A stretch of DNA of 16,124 nt. It comes from Sulfurimonas sp. GTDB taxonomy: Bacteria > Campylobacterota > Campylobacteria > Campylobacterales > Sulfurimonadaceae. Position 1 is the first letter of the stretch. Each line of letters starts with the position of its first letter. This document shows, piece after piece, positions 1-7,331 of this stretch. The position numbers and the translations under genes were made by a program. The stretch spans positions 1-16,124 of the forward strand of contig NZ_JALNZY010000049.1 of the NCBI RefSeq assembly GCF_023229105.1. The letters run 5' to 3'. The notes under the pieces were generated by a model. That model had not been told where the DNA came from and searched no databases. It saw nothing but the letters and a program-made list of their open reading frames with translations.

Positions 1-235
1 AAAGCTCATAAGGATCTTCAATCTCTTCTAAAATATCTCTTTTTTCATCCAACCCTTTAAGAGTAAGCTGATTTTCTATCATTTTTTTATAGGCATATGC
101 AGAACCTACTATTATAAAAAAACTACTTAAAAATGCTATTTGAAGGTTTATAAAAAATTCAAAAGAGATAATATTTGTAAGCAGAACAAGAAACTGAACT
201 ACAAGCAGCAGTTTAATAGTTTTTTTCACTCTCAT
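1..235 (-). CDS. small two-helix membrane protein, C-terminus cut by window edge
   Basis: An open frame runs leftward off the window for about 78 codons. It begins MRVKKTIKLLLVVQFLVLL and has two hydrophobic stretches (about residues 6-20 and 28-47), then a charged, Glu/Lys/Asp-rich segment, so it is probably an inner-membrane protein with a cytoplasmic tail. I do not recognise the family. The start is uncertain: the repetitive GATGAG codons at the end of the upstream gene create several in-frame ATGs, and a GTG at 227-229 has an AGGA motif 5 bases before it. The ATG at 233-235 is used here. The frame overlaps the end of the AtpZ-like gene, so the two are probably co-transcribed and translationally coupled. 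Confidence 0.6.
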   Translation of the reverse strand, partial: MRVKKTIKLLLVVQFLVLLTNIISFEFFINLQIAFLSSFFIIVGSAYAYKKMIENQLTLKGLDEKRDILEEIEDPYEL

Positions 236-539
236 CCTCATCTTCATCATCTTGAAGCTGTTTTTTAATAGCATAACGAGGCTCTTTTGCAAGCTCTTCA
301 TACTCTTTATACTGCTTTGAATAGGCTTTGTACACATTAAGTACTGCTGCGGCAATACCAATAAAAACGCCTATCCAAAGAGTCCAGCCTGCACCCGTAA
401 AATTTTTAAGCAAAATGCCCATCCCGACACCCATAAGAATCGCTACAACTATAGAAATTCCCAAAGAGAGGCTATCTGCTGCTTCTATTATCGGTTTTAT
501 TCTAGGAGCTTTTTGCTCCTTTTTATCCTCGCTGCTCAT
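213..539 (-). CDS. AtpZ/AtpI-family small membrane protein
   Basis: This 108-residue protein has a charged N-terminus, a hydrophobic hairpin of two helices (about 24-45 and 51-70) rich in Gly and small residues (GVGMGILL, GWTLWIGVFIG), and a very acidic C-terminal tail (DDEDEDESE). The layout and Gly pattern match AtpZ/AtpI proteins, which help F-type ATP synthase assembly or Mg2+ supply and are usually encoded beside atp genes. No atp gene is visible here, so the role in ATP synthase is only a family-based guess. The start overlaps the 3' end of hemL by 17 bases, with AAGGAG 7 bases upstream of the ATG lying inside hemL. This points to coupled translation. Confidence 0.7.
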   Translation of the reverse strand: MSSEDKKEQKAPRIKPIIEAADSLSLGISIVVAILMGVGMGILLKNFTGAGWTLWIGVFIGIAAAVLNVYKAYSKQYKEYEELAKEPRYAIKKQLQDDEDEDESEKNY

Positions 540-1824
540 ATTTTATCTCCTTAAAAACTTTTGCACTTGCTTTAATAGCATCTTCAATCATCTCATCGGT
601 AGTCGCCGTTGAGATAAAACCTGTTTCATAAAGTGAACAAGCAAAATAAAAACCCTCTTTAAGCATTTTAGAGTGAAATTTAGCAAACAACTCTGCATTA
701 GAGTTGCCTGCATCAGCAAAGTTTTTGACCGGCTTCTCATTAAAAAAGAAACCGAACATACTTCCTCTTGTATCAATCTGCATTGTTATACCGCAAGAAG
801 CTGCCTCTTTTTGCATTCCCTCAACTAATCTTTTTGCTCTTGTATTTAAAACAGATATAACTCCGGGATTTTTCTTTAGTTTAGAGATTGCTGCGATTCC
901 CGCTGCCATAGCGACAGGATTACCGCTAAGAGTTCCTGCTTGATACACGGGCCCCTCCGGGGAGAGCTTTGCCATAATCTCTGCTCTTGCTCCAAAAGCA
1001 CCAACCGGCATTCCACCGCCTATAACTTTTCCTAACGTTACGATATCGGGTTTGACTCCTGTAATAGACTCCGCCCCATTTATAGTTGCACGAAAACCGC
1101 TCATAACTTCATCAAAAATTAAAAGAGTTCCATTTGCATCACACAACTCTCTTAGCTCATGCAAAAACTCTTTATCTGCTGGAACAAGCCCCATATTTCC
1201 AGCAATTGGTTCAATAATAACACATGCAATATCACTAGAATCCGCAAAACACTTCTTAACACTTTGAATATTGTTATACTCCGCTAAGAGTGTGTGCTTT
1301 GTAAAATCAGCAGGCACTCCCGGCGAGCTTGGATTTCCAAAGGTTGCCGCACCACTTCCGGCTTGAACCAAAAGGGAGTCGCTATGCCCATGGTAGCATC
1401 CTATAAATTTTACGATATCGTCACGCCCAGTATATCCTCGAGCAAGACGTATAGCACTCATGACAGCTTCTGTTCCGCTACTTACAAATCTAATTTTCTG
1501 TATTGAGTCAAACATGGAGATAACAAGCTCAGCTAAATCGCTCTCTGCTTGCGTTGGAGCACCAAAACTAAGTCCATGCTTTACAGCGTTTATAACAGCA
1601 CTCTCTATAGCTTCATCTCTATGCCCAAATATCAGAGGTCCCCAGCTTTGAACAAAATCCACATATCTATTTCCATCAATATCTTTAAGATATGCACCCT
1701 CTCCCTCTGCTATAAAAAGAGGAGTTCCCCCGACACTGCTAAATGCTCTTACCGGTGAGTTTACACCGCCTGGAATTAAGTTTTGCGCTTGTTTAAAAGC
1801 TTTTAGTGAACCATCAATACTCAT
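523..1824 (-). CDS. hemL: glutamate-1-semialdehyde 2,1-aminomutase
   Basis: HemL is a PLP enzyme that converts glutamate-1-semialdehyde to 5-aminolevulinate in the C5 route to heme. The 433-residue length is normal for the family. Visible signatures are IPGGVNSPVRAF near residue 17, SSGTEA at 115-120 (phosphate binding), YHGHSD at 144-149, IFDEV at 236-240 (the Asp that contacts the PLP ring nitrogen), and TLGKVIGGGMPVGA with the Schiff-base lysine K266. The ATG at 1824 follows AAGGGTG at a good distance, and a TATAAT box lies about 26 bases upstream. It is the first gene of a leftward unit with the two small membrane-protein genes. Heme supply fits an organism with c-type cytochromes, one of which is encoded nearby. 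The assignment is secure. Confidence 0.97.
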   Translation of the reverse strand: MSIDGSLKAFKQAQNLIPGGVNSPVRAFSSVGGTPLFIAEGEGAYLKDIDGNRYVDFVQSWGPLIFGHRDEAIESAVINAVKHGLSFGAPTQAESDLAELVISMFDSIQKIRFVSSGTEAVMSAIRLARGYTGRDDIVKFIGCYHGHSDSLLVQAGSGAATFGNPSSPGVPADFTKHTLLAEYNNIQSVKKCFADSSDIACVIIEPIAGNMGLVPADKEFLHELRELCDANGTLLIFDEVMSGFRATINGAESITGVKPDIVTLGKVIGGGMPVGAFGARAEIMAKLSPEGPVYQAGTLSGNPVAMAAGIAAISKLKKNPGVISVLNTRAKRLVEGMQKEAASCGITMQIDTRGSMFGFFFNEKPVKNFADAGNSNAELFAKFHSKMLKEGFYFACSLYETGFISTATTDEMIEDAIKASAKVFKEIKYEQRG

Positions 1825-1849
1825 AAAACACCCTTAGATTTTTTTTGTC

Positions 1850-1855
1850 ATTATA
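1850..1855 (-). promoter_or_regulatory. -10 box of the hemL promoter
   Basis: On the minus strand this reads TATAAT, 25 bases upstream of the hemL ATG at 1824, leaving room for the ribosome site AAGGGTG. No clear -35 is seen, as is common in Campylobacterota. It lies back to back with the promoter of the TonB-like gene. Confidence 0.55.
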
Positions 1856-1881
1856 GCGAAGTTGCATTAATCTATATTAGT

Positions 1882-1887
1882 TATAAT
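1882..1887 (+). promoter_or_regulatory. -10 box upstream of the TonB-like gene
   Basis: A perfect TATAAT lies 31 bases before the proposed TTG start at 1919, in the 94-base gap shared with the divergent hemL promoter. There is no convincing -35 at standard spacing. The predicted transcript start is near 1894. Confidence 0.5.
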
Positions 1888-1918
1888 AATTCAAATTTTT
1901 ACAACTGGATACCATACC

Positions 1919-2806
1919 TTGAATCGCTCCTACTTTGCTCTGTTTGTTGCACTTTTAATTCACTTTGTACTGCTACTTCTGTTTTGGCTTCTTGGAACGA
2001 TGACACCCGAGATAAAGCAGCAGCCAAAACCACAGGAGAAGAAAATTAAAGTCTCTCTTAAGGAGATGCCAAAAATCTCTAAAGATGCCGGCGAAAAAAA
2101 AGATATTATAAAAAAACCTCAAGATATTGCACCTCCTATGCCAAAGGGAAGCCAACTAAAAGAGATAGCAACTCCCATAAACAAAAAACCTCCTATAAAA
2201 TATGAACCAAAAAAAATTCAAAAGCAAGAAAAATCTTCTATCCAAAAACCAAAAGAGGTGCAAAAAGAGCAGATAACAGAGCAGCCAAAGATAGAACCCG
2301 TTCCTCCAACTAAACCATATATACCTTTAATTAAGCCTAAAGAGGAAACACTAAAGAGCAAAAAAGAGCCTTACAACTGGCTTTATGAAGACAAATCAAA
2401 GGAGGAGATAAAGGAGGATAAAAGTAAGCATGCCACAGGAAGTAATATTGGAAATTCAAATCTAAAAGAACTTTACGGGGATGAGTTTGGCAAGCTAACT
2501 CCTGGGCAGCAAAAATACCTTATTGACAATCAAGAGATTATGAGAAGAATTACACAAGAAATACTAAACAGAGTAGCGCAGGTAAATCTTCCAAGAGATA
2601 TGAATGTAAACAGAACTAATGTTGTTGAGTTTTATCTGCATCCAAATGGCGATATGACGGATTTTAAATTTCTTAAAACAAGCGGTTATTATGTGCTTGA
2701 CGATACAACAAAGGAGACTATCGAATATGCCTATAGCAGATACCCAAGACCGAGTGAAAAGATATTGGTACGCTACAATGTATTTTATAATTTAGCTAGA
2801 TACTAA
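1919..2806 (+). CDS. TonB-family energy-transducer-like protein
   Basis: The 295-residue protein has the TonB/TolA layout. It has one N-terminal membrane helix (about residues 5-26), a long Lys/Pro-rich periplasmic linker (about 30-160) with many KP, PP and EK repeats, and a C-terminal domain from about 218 resembling the TonB C-terminus (VVEFYLHPNGDMTDFKFLK, then a helix and a final strand RYNVFYNL). TonB proteins transmit proton-motive force from ExbB/ExbD to outer-membrane receptors. No exbB or exbD is adjacent, so it is an orphan that may use distant ExbBD or act in a TolA-like role. The start is TTG, with no in-frame ATG or GTG before the membrane helix and only a weak GGA upstream. It could serve the receptor at 11229, but nothing here proves it. 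Confidence 0.75.
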   Translation: MNRSYFALFVALLIHFVLLLLFWLLGTMTPEIKQQPKPQEKKIKVSLKEMPKISKDAGEKKDIIKKPQDIAPPMPKGSQLKEIATPINKKPPIKYEPKKIQKQEKSSIQKPKEVQKEQITEQPKIEPVPPTKPYIPLIKPKEETLKSKKEPYNWLYEDKSKEEIKEDKSKHATGSNIGNSNLKELYGDEFGKLTPGQQKYLIDNQEIMRRITQEILNRVAQVNLPRDMNVNRTNVVEFYLHPNGDMTDFKFLKTSGYYVLDDTTKETIEYAYSRYPRPSEKILVRYNVFYNLARY

Positions 2807-2818
2807 ACTACCTTACTC

Positions 2819-3751
2819 TTAGCTATTTTTATCTAAAATTGCCAAAGCGCCTTTATATATCGGTTCATCTATAAATCCAAACTCCTCATCTTCAAAACCG
2901 GCAATCCCCTCTTCTCTTTTGAGTTCAAAAAGTTTTATGATATTTCTTGCTCTTAATATTTCTATCTCTTGCTCTGCAAAAATTTCATTTACAATCTTTG
3001 CTTGCGCGGGAGATATACACCCTTTTGCATCATAACCCATTCTTTTTTCAAGAAGCACCCACTCTCTAAACTCATCTAAATTTTTAAAATCCTGATAAAC
3101 AAAAGATACCGGTTTTATGCCTATTGTCCTGCATGTAAGCAAAAAATGCGAGAGTATATAATGAACTGTTGGATTATCTCTTTTTATCAAGCTTTGTGGA
3201 AGTTTCATATCTGCAAAGAGATCTAAGATGCCGAGATAAAATGTCGTAATTTTTCTATCTACTCGAAGCAAAGAGAGATTACTCCACGCCTCGTTTGTCT
3301 CGATTGAGAGATGAAGTTCTATCTTTTCATCTAGCAGTTCGTAAACAGAATTTACCTCTTTTACTTCTCTGATTTTTGGTACCCTGATGGCATCTGGCAT
3401 AAATTGATTTAGGTATGCTATCTCCTCAAATCCACCTTCATTAAGTGCATTTACTCTTACTATGAGTTTTTTGTCACATCTTTTATGATGCGCTAAAAAG
3501 ATAGCACATAAAACAAGTCCAAAAGGTTTATCTTCTCTACTTAGCCCATCTTCTAAGTTTAGCACTATACAATCTGCATCAACTGAATCTATCTTAATGA
3601 GATGTTCTAACTTATTGCAGGAGAGCATTAAAACAGAGTTAAAATTTTTTCTTCTGTTTATCGTTCTGTTTGTTGCAACGGCTAACTCATTTAGCGTAGC
3701 TAAGTCTCTTGCTTTGTATGCAGCTTTTATTTGTTCAAAATTATTTATCAT
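2819..3751 (-). CDS. HpcH/HpaI aldolase/citrate lyase family protein (CitE-like)
   Basis: This 310-residue protein belongs to the CitE-like TIM-barrel family of Mg2+-dependent CoA-ester lyases (citrate lyase beta, malyl-CoA and related C-C lyases or thioesterases). Signatures are DCIVLNLEDG at 60-69, VRVNAL at 98-103 (substrate Arg), RVPKI at 123-127, LSIETNEAW with E151 and LGILDLFADM with D177 as the likely Mg2+ ligands, and the family hallmark KGCISPAQAKIVNEIF at 243-258. The active site looks intact. The first 35 residues are an extra helical segment. The exact substrate cannot be read from sequence, and no citrate lyase alpha or gamma subunit is nearby, so this is not a standard citDEF complex. 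Its ATG directly follows the stop codon of the cytochrome c gene, which implies co-transcription. It converges on the TonB-like gene with only 12 bases between stops. Confidence 0.8.
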   Translation of the reverse strand: MINNFEQIKAAYKARDLATLNELAVATNRTINRRKNFNSVLMLSCNKLEHLIKIDSVDADCIVLNLEDGLSREDKPFGLVLCAIFLAHHKRCDKKLIVRVNALNEGGFEEIAYLNQFMPDAIRVPKIREVKEVNSVYELLDEKIELHLSIETNEAWSNLSLLRVDRKITTFYLGILDLFADMKLPQSLIKRDNPTVHYILSHFLLTCRTIGIKPVSFVYQDFKNLDEFREWVLLEKRMGYDAKGCISPAQAKIVNEIFAEQEIEILRARNIIKLFELKREEGIAGFEDEEFGFIDEPIYKGALAILDKNS

Positions 3752-4087
3752 CTAAGGCGCTTTCTTTTTTTCTTGCAGATAAAAGTAGAGTGCCTTTATC
3801 TCTTTTTGAGTTAAAAAATATCTAGGCATGCCGTTTTTTCTCACATTTAGAGAGTTGAAAAAACTACTAAAATTCATACTGTTTATCGCAGGAGCACTAA
3901 AGCTTTTTTTTTCGTTTTTATGCTCATATGTTGCCACAATTTTGCCCTCTCCGCTCTCCCCATGGCACTTATGACAACCAATGCCACGAGGGTTTTTATA
4001 GAGCGAGGAGCCGTACTCCATGGGTGTTATGAAACTACTTGTAGCTAGCAATGAAAACGGCAATAATGCGAACAATATACTCCTCAT
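3752..4087 (-). CDS. small periplasmic monoheme c-type cytochrome
   Basis: This 111-residue protein has an N-terminal secretion signal (hydrophobic core about residues 3-17) and one heme-binding CxxCH site, CHKCH at 38-42, followed by a short cytochrome c fold. A likely axial methionine is M87 in the NGMPRYFLT segment. It should be a small periplasmic electron carrier. The start at 4087 is chosen over a much longer frame running to 4288 because AAAGGA lies 7 bases upstream, the signal peptide begins there, and the longer version would overlap folD. C. jejuni, as I recall, has a comparable small heme-binding protein gene between hemL and folD. It is divergent from folD and is probably the first gene of a pair with the CitE-like lyase. 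Confidence 0.85.
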   Translation of the reverse strand: MRSILFALLPFSLLATSSFITPMEYGSSLYKNPRGIGCHKCHGESGEGKIVATYEHKNEKKSFSAPAINSMNFSSFFNSLNVRKNGMPRYFLTQKEIKALYFYLQEKKKAP

Positions 4088-4146
4088 AAAGCCATCCTTT
4101 AATATATAAAGGTATAATAACAAAAAAATAATATTATGAGGTTTAA
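4088..4146. promoter_or_regulatory. divergent promoter region, cytochrome c / folD
   Basis: This 59-base gap separates two divergent starts. Rightward, TATAAT at 4113-4118 and GAGG at 4138-4141 (5 bases from the ATG) serve folD. Leftward, the same segment read on the other strand gives TATTATACC, a plausible -10, and AAAGGA 7 bases before the cytochrome start. The two promoters overlap, so polymerases may compete. Confidence 0.55.
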
Positions 4147-5004
4147 ATGCAACTTCTTGATGGAAAAGCACTCTCGGCAAAAATAGAAAAAGCTGTAGCA
4201 AATGAAGTAAAAATTTTAAAAAGTAAAACAGGAGCCGTTCCCGGTCTTGCAGTAATCTTAGTTGGGCAAGATCCAGCAAGCGTGGCATATGTAAATATGA
4301 AGAAAAAAGCGTGTGACAGAGTAGGATTTTACTCAGTTACGCATGAGATGCCCGGAGATATTTCTCAAGAAGCGATTGAAAAAACAATTACCATGATGAA
4401 TGACAATCCAAATATTGACGGAATTTTGATTCAACTTCCTCTTCCTGCGCAAATAGATACAACAAAGATACTTGAACTAGTTGAACCTAGCAAAGATGTT
4501 GATGGTTTTCATCCATATAATGTAGGAAGACTCACAACGGGGCTTGATGGTTTTGTTCCATGTACGCCCCTTGGAGTGATGGAACTTTTAAATGAATATA
4601 ACATAGATGTTAAAGGTAAAAATTGTGTAGTAGTCGGTGCATCAAATATAGTTGGAAAACCTATGGCAGCCCTTCTTTTAAATGCTAATGCTACTGTTGA
4701 AATTTGCCATATCTTTACAGATGACTTGAAAAAACATACTCTAAATGCGGATATTCTTTTAGTTGGAGTTGGAGTTGTAAATCTTATAAAAGAAGATATG
4801 GTAAAAGATGGTGTTATTATCATCGATATCGGCATCAACCGCGCTCAAAGCGGCAAACTTGTAGGAGACGTTGACTTTGAAAACGTCAGCAAAAAATGCT
4901 CATACATAACCCCAGTACCTGGCGGAGTTGGACCTATGACTATCGCTATGTTACTTAGCAACACCCTAAAAGCTACAAAAGCTCATGCAAACGAAAGAGA
5001 GTAG
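4147..5004 (+). CDS. folD: bifunctional methylenetetrahydrofolate dehydrogenase / methenyltetrahydrofolate cyclohydrolase
   Basis: FolD interconverts 5,10-methylene-, methenyl- and 10-formyl-tetrahydrofolate in one-carbon metabolism, using NADP in most bacteria. The 285-residue length is standard. Visible signatures are PGLAVILVGQDPASVAYVNMK near 36-56 with the catalytic Lys region, DGILIQLPLP near 99-108, KDVDGFHPYNVGRL near 120-133, the nucleotide-binding stretch VVVGASNIVGKPMA near 161-174, and the C-terminal signature ITPVPGGVGPMT near 259-270. It has its own promoter and a good ribosome site (GAGG, 5 bases from the ATG). It is the first gene of the long rightward run, and its TAG is followed immediately by the lepB ATG. 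Confidence 0.97.
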   Translation: MQLLDGKALSAKIEKAVANEVKILKSKTGAVPGLAVILVGQDPASVAYVNMKKKACDRVGFYSVTHEMPGDISQEAIEKTITMMNDNPNIDGILIQLPLPAQIDTTKILELVEPSKDVDGFHPYNVGRLTTGLDGFVPCTPLGVMELLNEYNIDVKGKNCVVVGASNIVGKPMAALLLNANATVEICHIFTDDLKKHTLNADILLVGVGVVNLIKEDMVKDGVIIIDIGINRAQSGKLVGDVDFENVSKKCSYITPVPGGVGPMTIAMLLSNTLKATKAHANERE

Positions 5005-5814
5005 ATGAAAGAAATTTTACACAAAACATATAAATTTTCAAACTCATGGACGGGAACTATTATTATTGTTCTTTTTGTTATATTTTTTATTGCGCAGGCT
5101 TTTAAAATTCCAAGCGGATCTATGAAAGACTCCCTACTTGTGGGAGATCACCTTTTTGCCAAAAAATTTGCTTACGGAATTTCCATGCCACATCTGCCAT
5201 TTTTGGAAGTCTCGATTATGCCATGGAGTGACAGTCTCAGGCTAGTAGATGGAGATAAACCACAAAGGGGCGATATCGTAATTTTTAGACCGCCGCACAA
5301 CACTAAACAGCACTTTGTAAAGAGATGCGTTGCAACTCCCGGGGATGAGCTTTTTGTATCTGATAAAAATCTTTATATACATCACAGCCAAGGCGATGAA
5401 TGGATAAAAAAGAATTTCAGCAAAGAGGATATAGTTGTCTTTGCAGAGAAACTTTGGGTTAAAAATCCTTACATGAAAAATCATCCGGGTATTCATCATG
5501 ATGAAAAGATTACACATGACGGTCAATATCCGATGCCGATTTTTCATTTTGCCCCTATCAAAGTTGAGGAGGGTTTTTATTTTATGATGGGTGACAACCG
5601 TGACCACTCAAACGACAGCCGTTTTTGGGGAGCTGTTCCTTATGATAATATAGAGGGAACACCGTGGTTTGTTTACTTTAGCATAGATGAAAACTGGGAA
5701 ATAAGATGGGATCGCATAGGAAAAACACCTACCGATTTGGAATCCCCACAACACTTAAGCAAAGCTGTTGCAGAGAGAATAAAAAAAGATAAAGATGATT
5801 ATGGAATCTATTGA
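5005..5814 (+). CDS. lepB: signal peptidase I
   Basis: Type I signal peptidase cleaves signal peptides from exported proteins at the outer face of the inner membrane. There is one N-terminal membrane helix (about 17-33), then the S26 boxes: PSGSM at 36-40 with nucleophile S39, the RGDIVIF strand near 88-94, HFVKRCVATPGD at 103-114 with general base K106, and GDNRDHSNDSRFWG at 196-209. All catalytic elements are present. Length (269) and the single-helix form match the Campylobacter enzyme often called LepP. The start abuts the folD stop, and the end overlaps the next gene by 20 bases, which indicates tight coupling. Confidence 0.96.
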   Translation: MKEILHKTYKFSNSWTGTIIIVLFVIFFIAQAFKIPSGSMKDSLLVGDHLFAKKFAYGISMPHLPFLEVSIMPWSDSLRLVDGDKPQRGDIVIFRPPHNTKQHFVKRCVATPGDELFVSDKNLYIHHSQGDEWIKKNFSKEDIVVFAEKLWVKNPYMKNHPGIHHDEKITHDGQYPMPIFHFAPIKVEEGFYFMMGDNRDHSNDSRFWGAVPYDNIEGTPWFVYFSIDENWEIRWDRIGKTPTDLESPQHLSKAVAERIKKDKDDYGIY

Positions 5815-6478
5815 TTTACTAAAAGTTGCCGCTGCTGTTCTTGCCCTAATTGTGGCAATAGTCGGACATGAGATAATGCATGGATGGGTGGCATACATGT
5901 ACGGAGACACAACTGCAAAAAATGCAGGCAGACTCTCTATAAACCCCATCTCTCATGTGGATTTAGTCGGTACGATTATAGTGCCTGCGGCTATGTATTT
6001 CTTACCGATGCTTCTAACAGGAGAGAGCGGATTTTTGTTTGGATGGGCAAAACCCGTGCCAATTAATATGAGAACGGTTCTAGAAAGAGGCGGCTATAAC
6101 GCTGCCATGCAGGTAGATTTAGCGGGAATAGTTTACAATTTTACCATGGCTGCAATCGCTTCTGTTGTTATACTTGGTATGACTCAGCCAACTACTGCTG
6201 ATAGCTTAATGTATGTTTTTGCTTATCTATTTATCTTTCAACTGCTTGTTATCAATGTTGTTTTAGGTGTATTTAACCTACTCCCCATACCTCAATTTGA
6301 CGGTGCGCACTTTCTTATGCATCTCTCACTAAAATATAAGATAAATTCCGTAGCAGAATTCTTTTATAAAAATGAAAGATATGGAATAATTATAGTTTTA
6401 ATAATTCTAATGACACCGCTTAAGAATTATCTGTTATTACTACCTGTGCAGACTATTTTAAGTCTGTTACTATCATAA
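5795..6478 (+). CDS. site-2 protease family (M50) membrane metalloprotease
   Basis: This 227-residue polytopic membrane protein carries the zinc motif HEIMH at 25-29, inside GHEIMHGWVAYMYGD, and the second metal-ligand motif NLLPIPQFDGAH at 161-172 (D169). The family does intramembrane proteolysis and includes S2P, RseP and SpoIVFB relatives. There is no PDZ domain, so it belongs to the compact class without RseP-type gating, and its substrate is unknown. About five to six hydrophobic segments are visible. The ATG at 5795 overlaps lepB by 20 bases, and a second in-frame ATG lies at 5801; neither has a strong ribosome site, so expression probably depends on coupling to lepB. Confidence 0.9.
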   Translation: MIMESIDLLKVAAAVLALIVAIVGHEIMHGWVAYMYGDTTAKNAGRLSINPISHVDLVGTIIVPAAMYFLPMLLTGESGFLFGWAKPVPINMRTVLERGGYNAAMQVDLAGIVYNFTMAAIASVVILGMTQPTTADSLMYVFAYLFIFQLLVINVVLGVFNLLPIPQFDGAHFLMHLSLKYKINSVAEFFYKNERYGIIIVLIILMTPLKNYLLLLPVQTILSLLLS

Positions 6479-6490
6479 AAAGGAGAAAAA

Positions 6491-6937
6491 ATGAAATTTT
6501 ATATTGCTACTGATCATGCTGGATATAACCTTAAAGATTATACGGCTCAACTACTAAAAGAGAAGGGTTGTGAAGTTATAGATTTAGGACCGTTTTCAGA
6601 AGATAGAGTTGATTATCCTGATTATGCAGTAAAAGTCTCTAAGGCTGTTTTAGAAGATAGCGGGGCGCATGGTATTTTGATTTGCGGCTCTGGAATCGGC
6701 ATGAGTATGGCTGCAAACAGACATAGCGGAATTCGTGCGGCACTCTGCCATGATGCTTATACTGCAACTGTTGCCCGCGCTCATAATGATGCAAATGTAC
6801 TCTGTTTTGGCGAGAGAATTATAGGCAAGGGGGTGTGTGAATCTATCCTTGATGCTTGGCTTAAAGGCAGTTTTGAGGGCGGTCGCCATGAAACTAGAGT
6901 AGAAAAAATCGAAGCAATTCAGCAATCTACGCACTAA
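6491..6937 (+). CDS. rpiB: ribose-5-phosphate isomerase B
   Basis: RpiB interconverts ribose-5-phosphate and ribulose-5-phosphate in the pentose phosphate pathway. Key motifs are TDHAG at 7-11, DYPDYA at 41-46, the catalytic cysteine in ILICGSGIGMSMAANR (C65), and RAHNDANVLCFGER with H98 near 96-109. The 148-residue length is normal. The start has AAAAGGAG 6 bases upstream, one of the best ribosome sites in this run, and lies 12 bases after the M50 gene. The CGSGIG form is shared with related LacAB isomerases, but as a single intact subunit RpiB is the natural call. The ribose-5-phosphate link fits the PRPP-using apt two genes downstream. Confidence 0.95.
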   Translation: MKFYIATDHAGYNLKDYTAQLLKEKGCEVIDLGPFSEDRVDYPDYAVKVSKAVLEDSGAHGILICGSGIGMSMAANRHSGIRAALCHDAYTATVARAHNDANVLCFGERIIGKGVCESILDAWLKGSFEGGRHETRVEKIEAIQQSTH

Positions 6938-6941
6938 AGCT

Positions 6942-6957
6942 TGCCTTAAGTAAGGCA
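6942..6957 (+). other. short inverted repeat after rpiB
   Basis: TGCCTT and AAGGCA form a 6-bp stem with a 4-base AAGT loop just after the rpiB stop. No T tract follows directly, so it is a poor terminator candidate; it may be an RNA processing or stabilising hairpin, or chance. Confidence 0.25.
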
Positions 6958-6964
6958 GAAGAGT

Positions 6965-6970
6965 TATACT
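6965..6970 (+). promoter_or_regulatory. possible internal -10 box (TATACT)
   Basis: TATACT lies 18 bases before the ATG at 6989, in the only intergenic gap over 20 bases in the folD-pepA run. A secondary promoter here could drive the coiled-coil gene, apt, trpB and pepA. No -35 is evident. Confidence 0.3.
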
Positions 6971-6988
6971 TTTTAAAAAGGAAAACTT

Positions 6989-7321
6989 ATGTTTTTGGAA
7001 TGGTCACTTTTAACAACACTCTCTATTTTATCCGTCTATCTTTTCGTTAAGATGTTCTATTTTAAGAGCATTACAAACAAAGAGCAGCGAAGCAATGATT
7101 TAATGAAATTAACTCTTCAAGAGGCAGAGATACTCATTAGAAAGTATCAGATTCAGCTTCAGCGTGCTCTTGGAAACGTTGATATATTAAGTGATGAGTT
7201 AACAAAACAGAAAAATGAGCTTAAGACATTGAAGCAGAGAAACACTAAGTATAGACAAGAGACTGATCGTCTAAACAATAAAATCAAAGCTCTAGAGGGT
7301 CGTATAGATGCTCTCGTATAA
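6989..7321 (+). CDS. small membrane-anchored coiled-coil protein, unknown function
   Basis: I do not recognise this 110-residue protein. It has one N-terminal hydrophobic helix (about 5-25) followed by a long charged helix (about 38-108) rich in Glu, Lys, Gln and Leu, with heptad-like spacing such as LSDELTKQKNELKTLKQRN. It is most likely a single-pass inner-membrane protein with a cytoplasmic coiled coil. AAAAAGGA with 7-base spacing supports the ATG. Its end is 10 bases before the preferred apt start. Such proteins can act as scaffolds or division factors, but nothing here identifies a partner. Confidence 0.75.
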   Translation: MFLEWSLLTTLSILSVYLFVKMFYFKSITNKEQRSNDLMKLTLQEAEILIRKYQIQLQRALGNVDILSDELTKQKNELKTLKQRNTKYRQETDRLNNKIKALEGRIDALV

Positions 7322-7331
7322 GGAAAAAACA

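Noticed and set aside
328..612. Rightward 94-residue frame opposite AtpZ and hemL
   Set aside because: It is antisense to two supported genes, has no ribosome site and no recognisable domain. The same applies to the other antisense frames over hemL, folD, lepB, rpiB, pepA and the receptor.
2807..2818. Bidirectional terminator between the converging TonB-like and CitE-like genes
   Set aside because: The 12-base gap contains no inverted repeat or T tract.
4088..4288. Long N-terminal extension of the cytochrome c frame (a 178-residue version)
   Set aside because: The extension overlaps folD on the other strand, has shadow-type Leu/Phe-rich composition and precedes a clear ribosome site and signal peptide at 4087.
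6942..6957. Rho-independent terminator after rpiB
   Set aside because: The stem is only 6 bp and no T tract follows directly; the next gene is only 31 bases further on and is likely co-transcribed.
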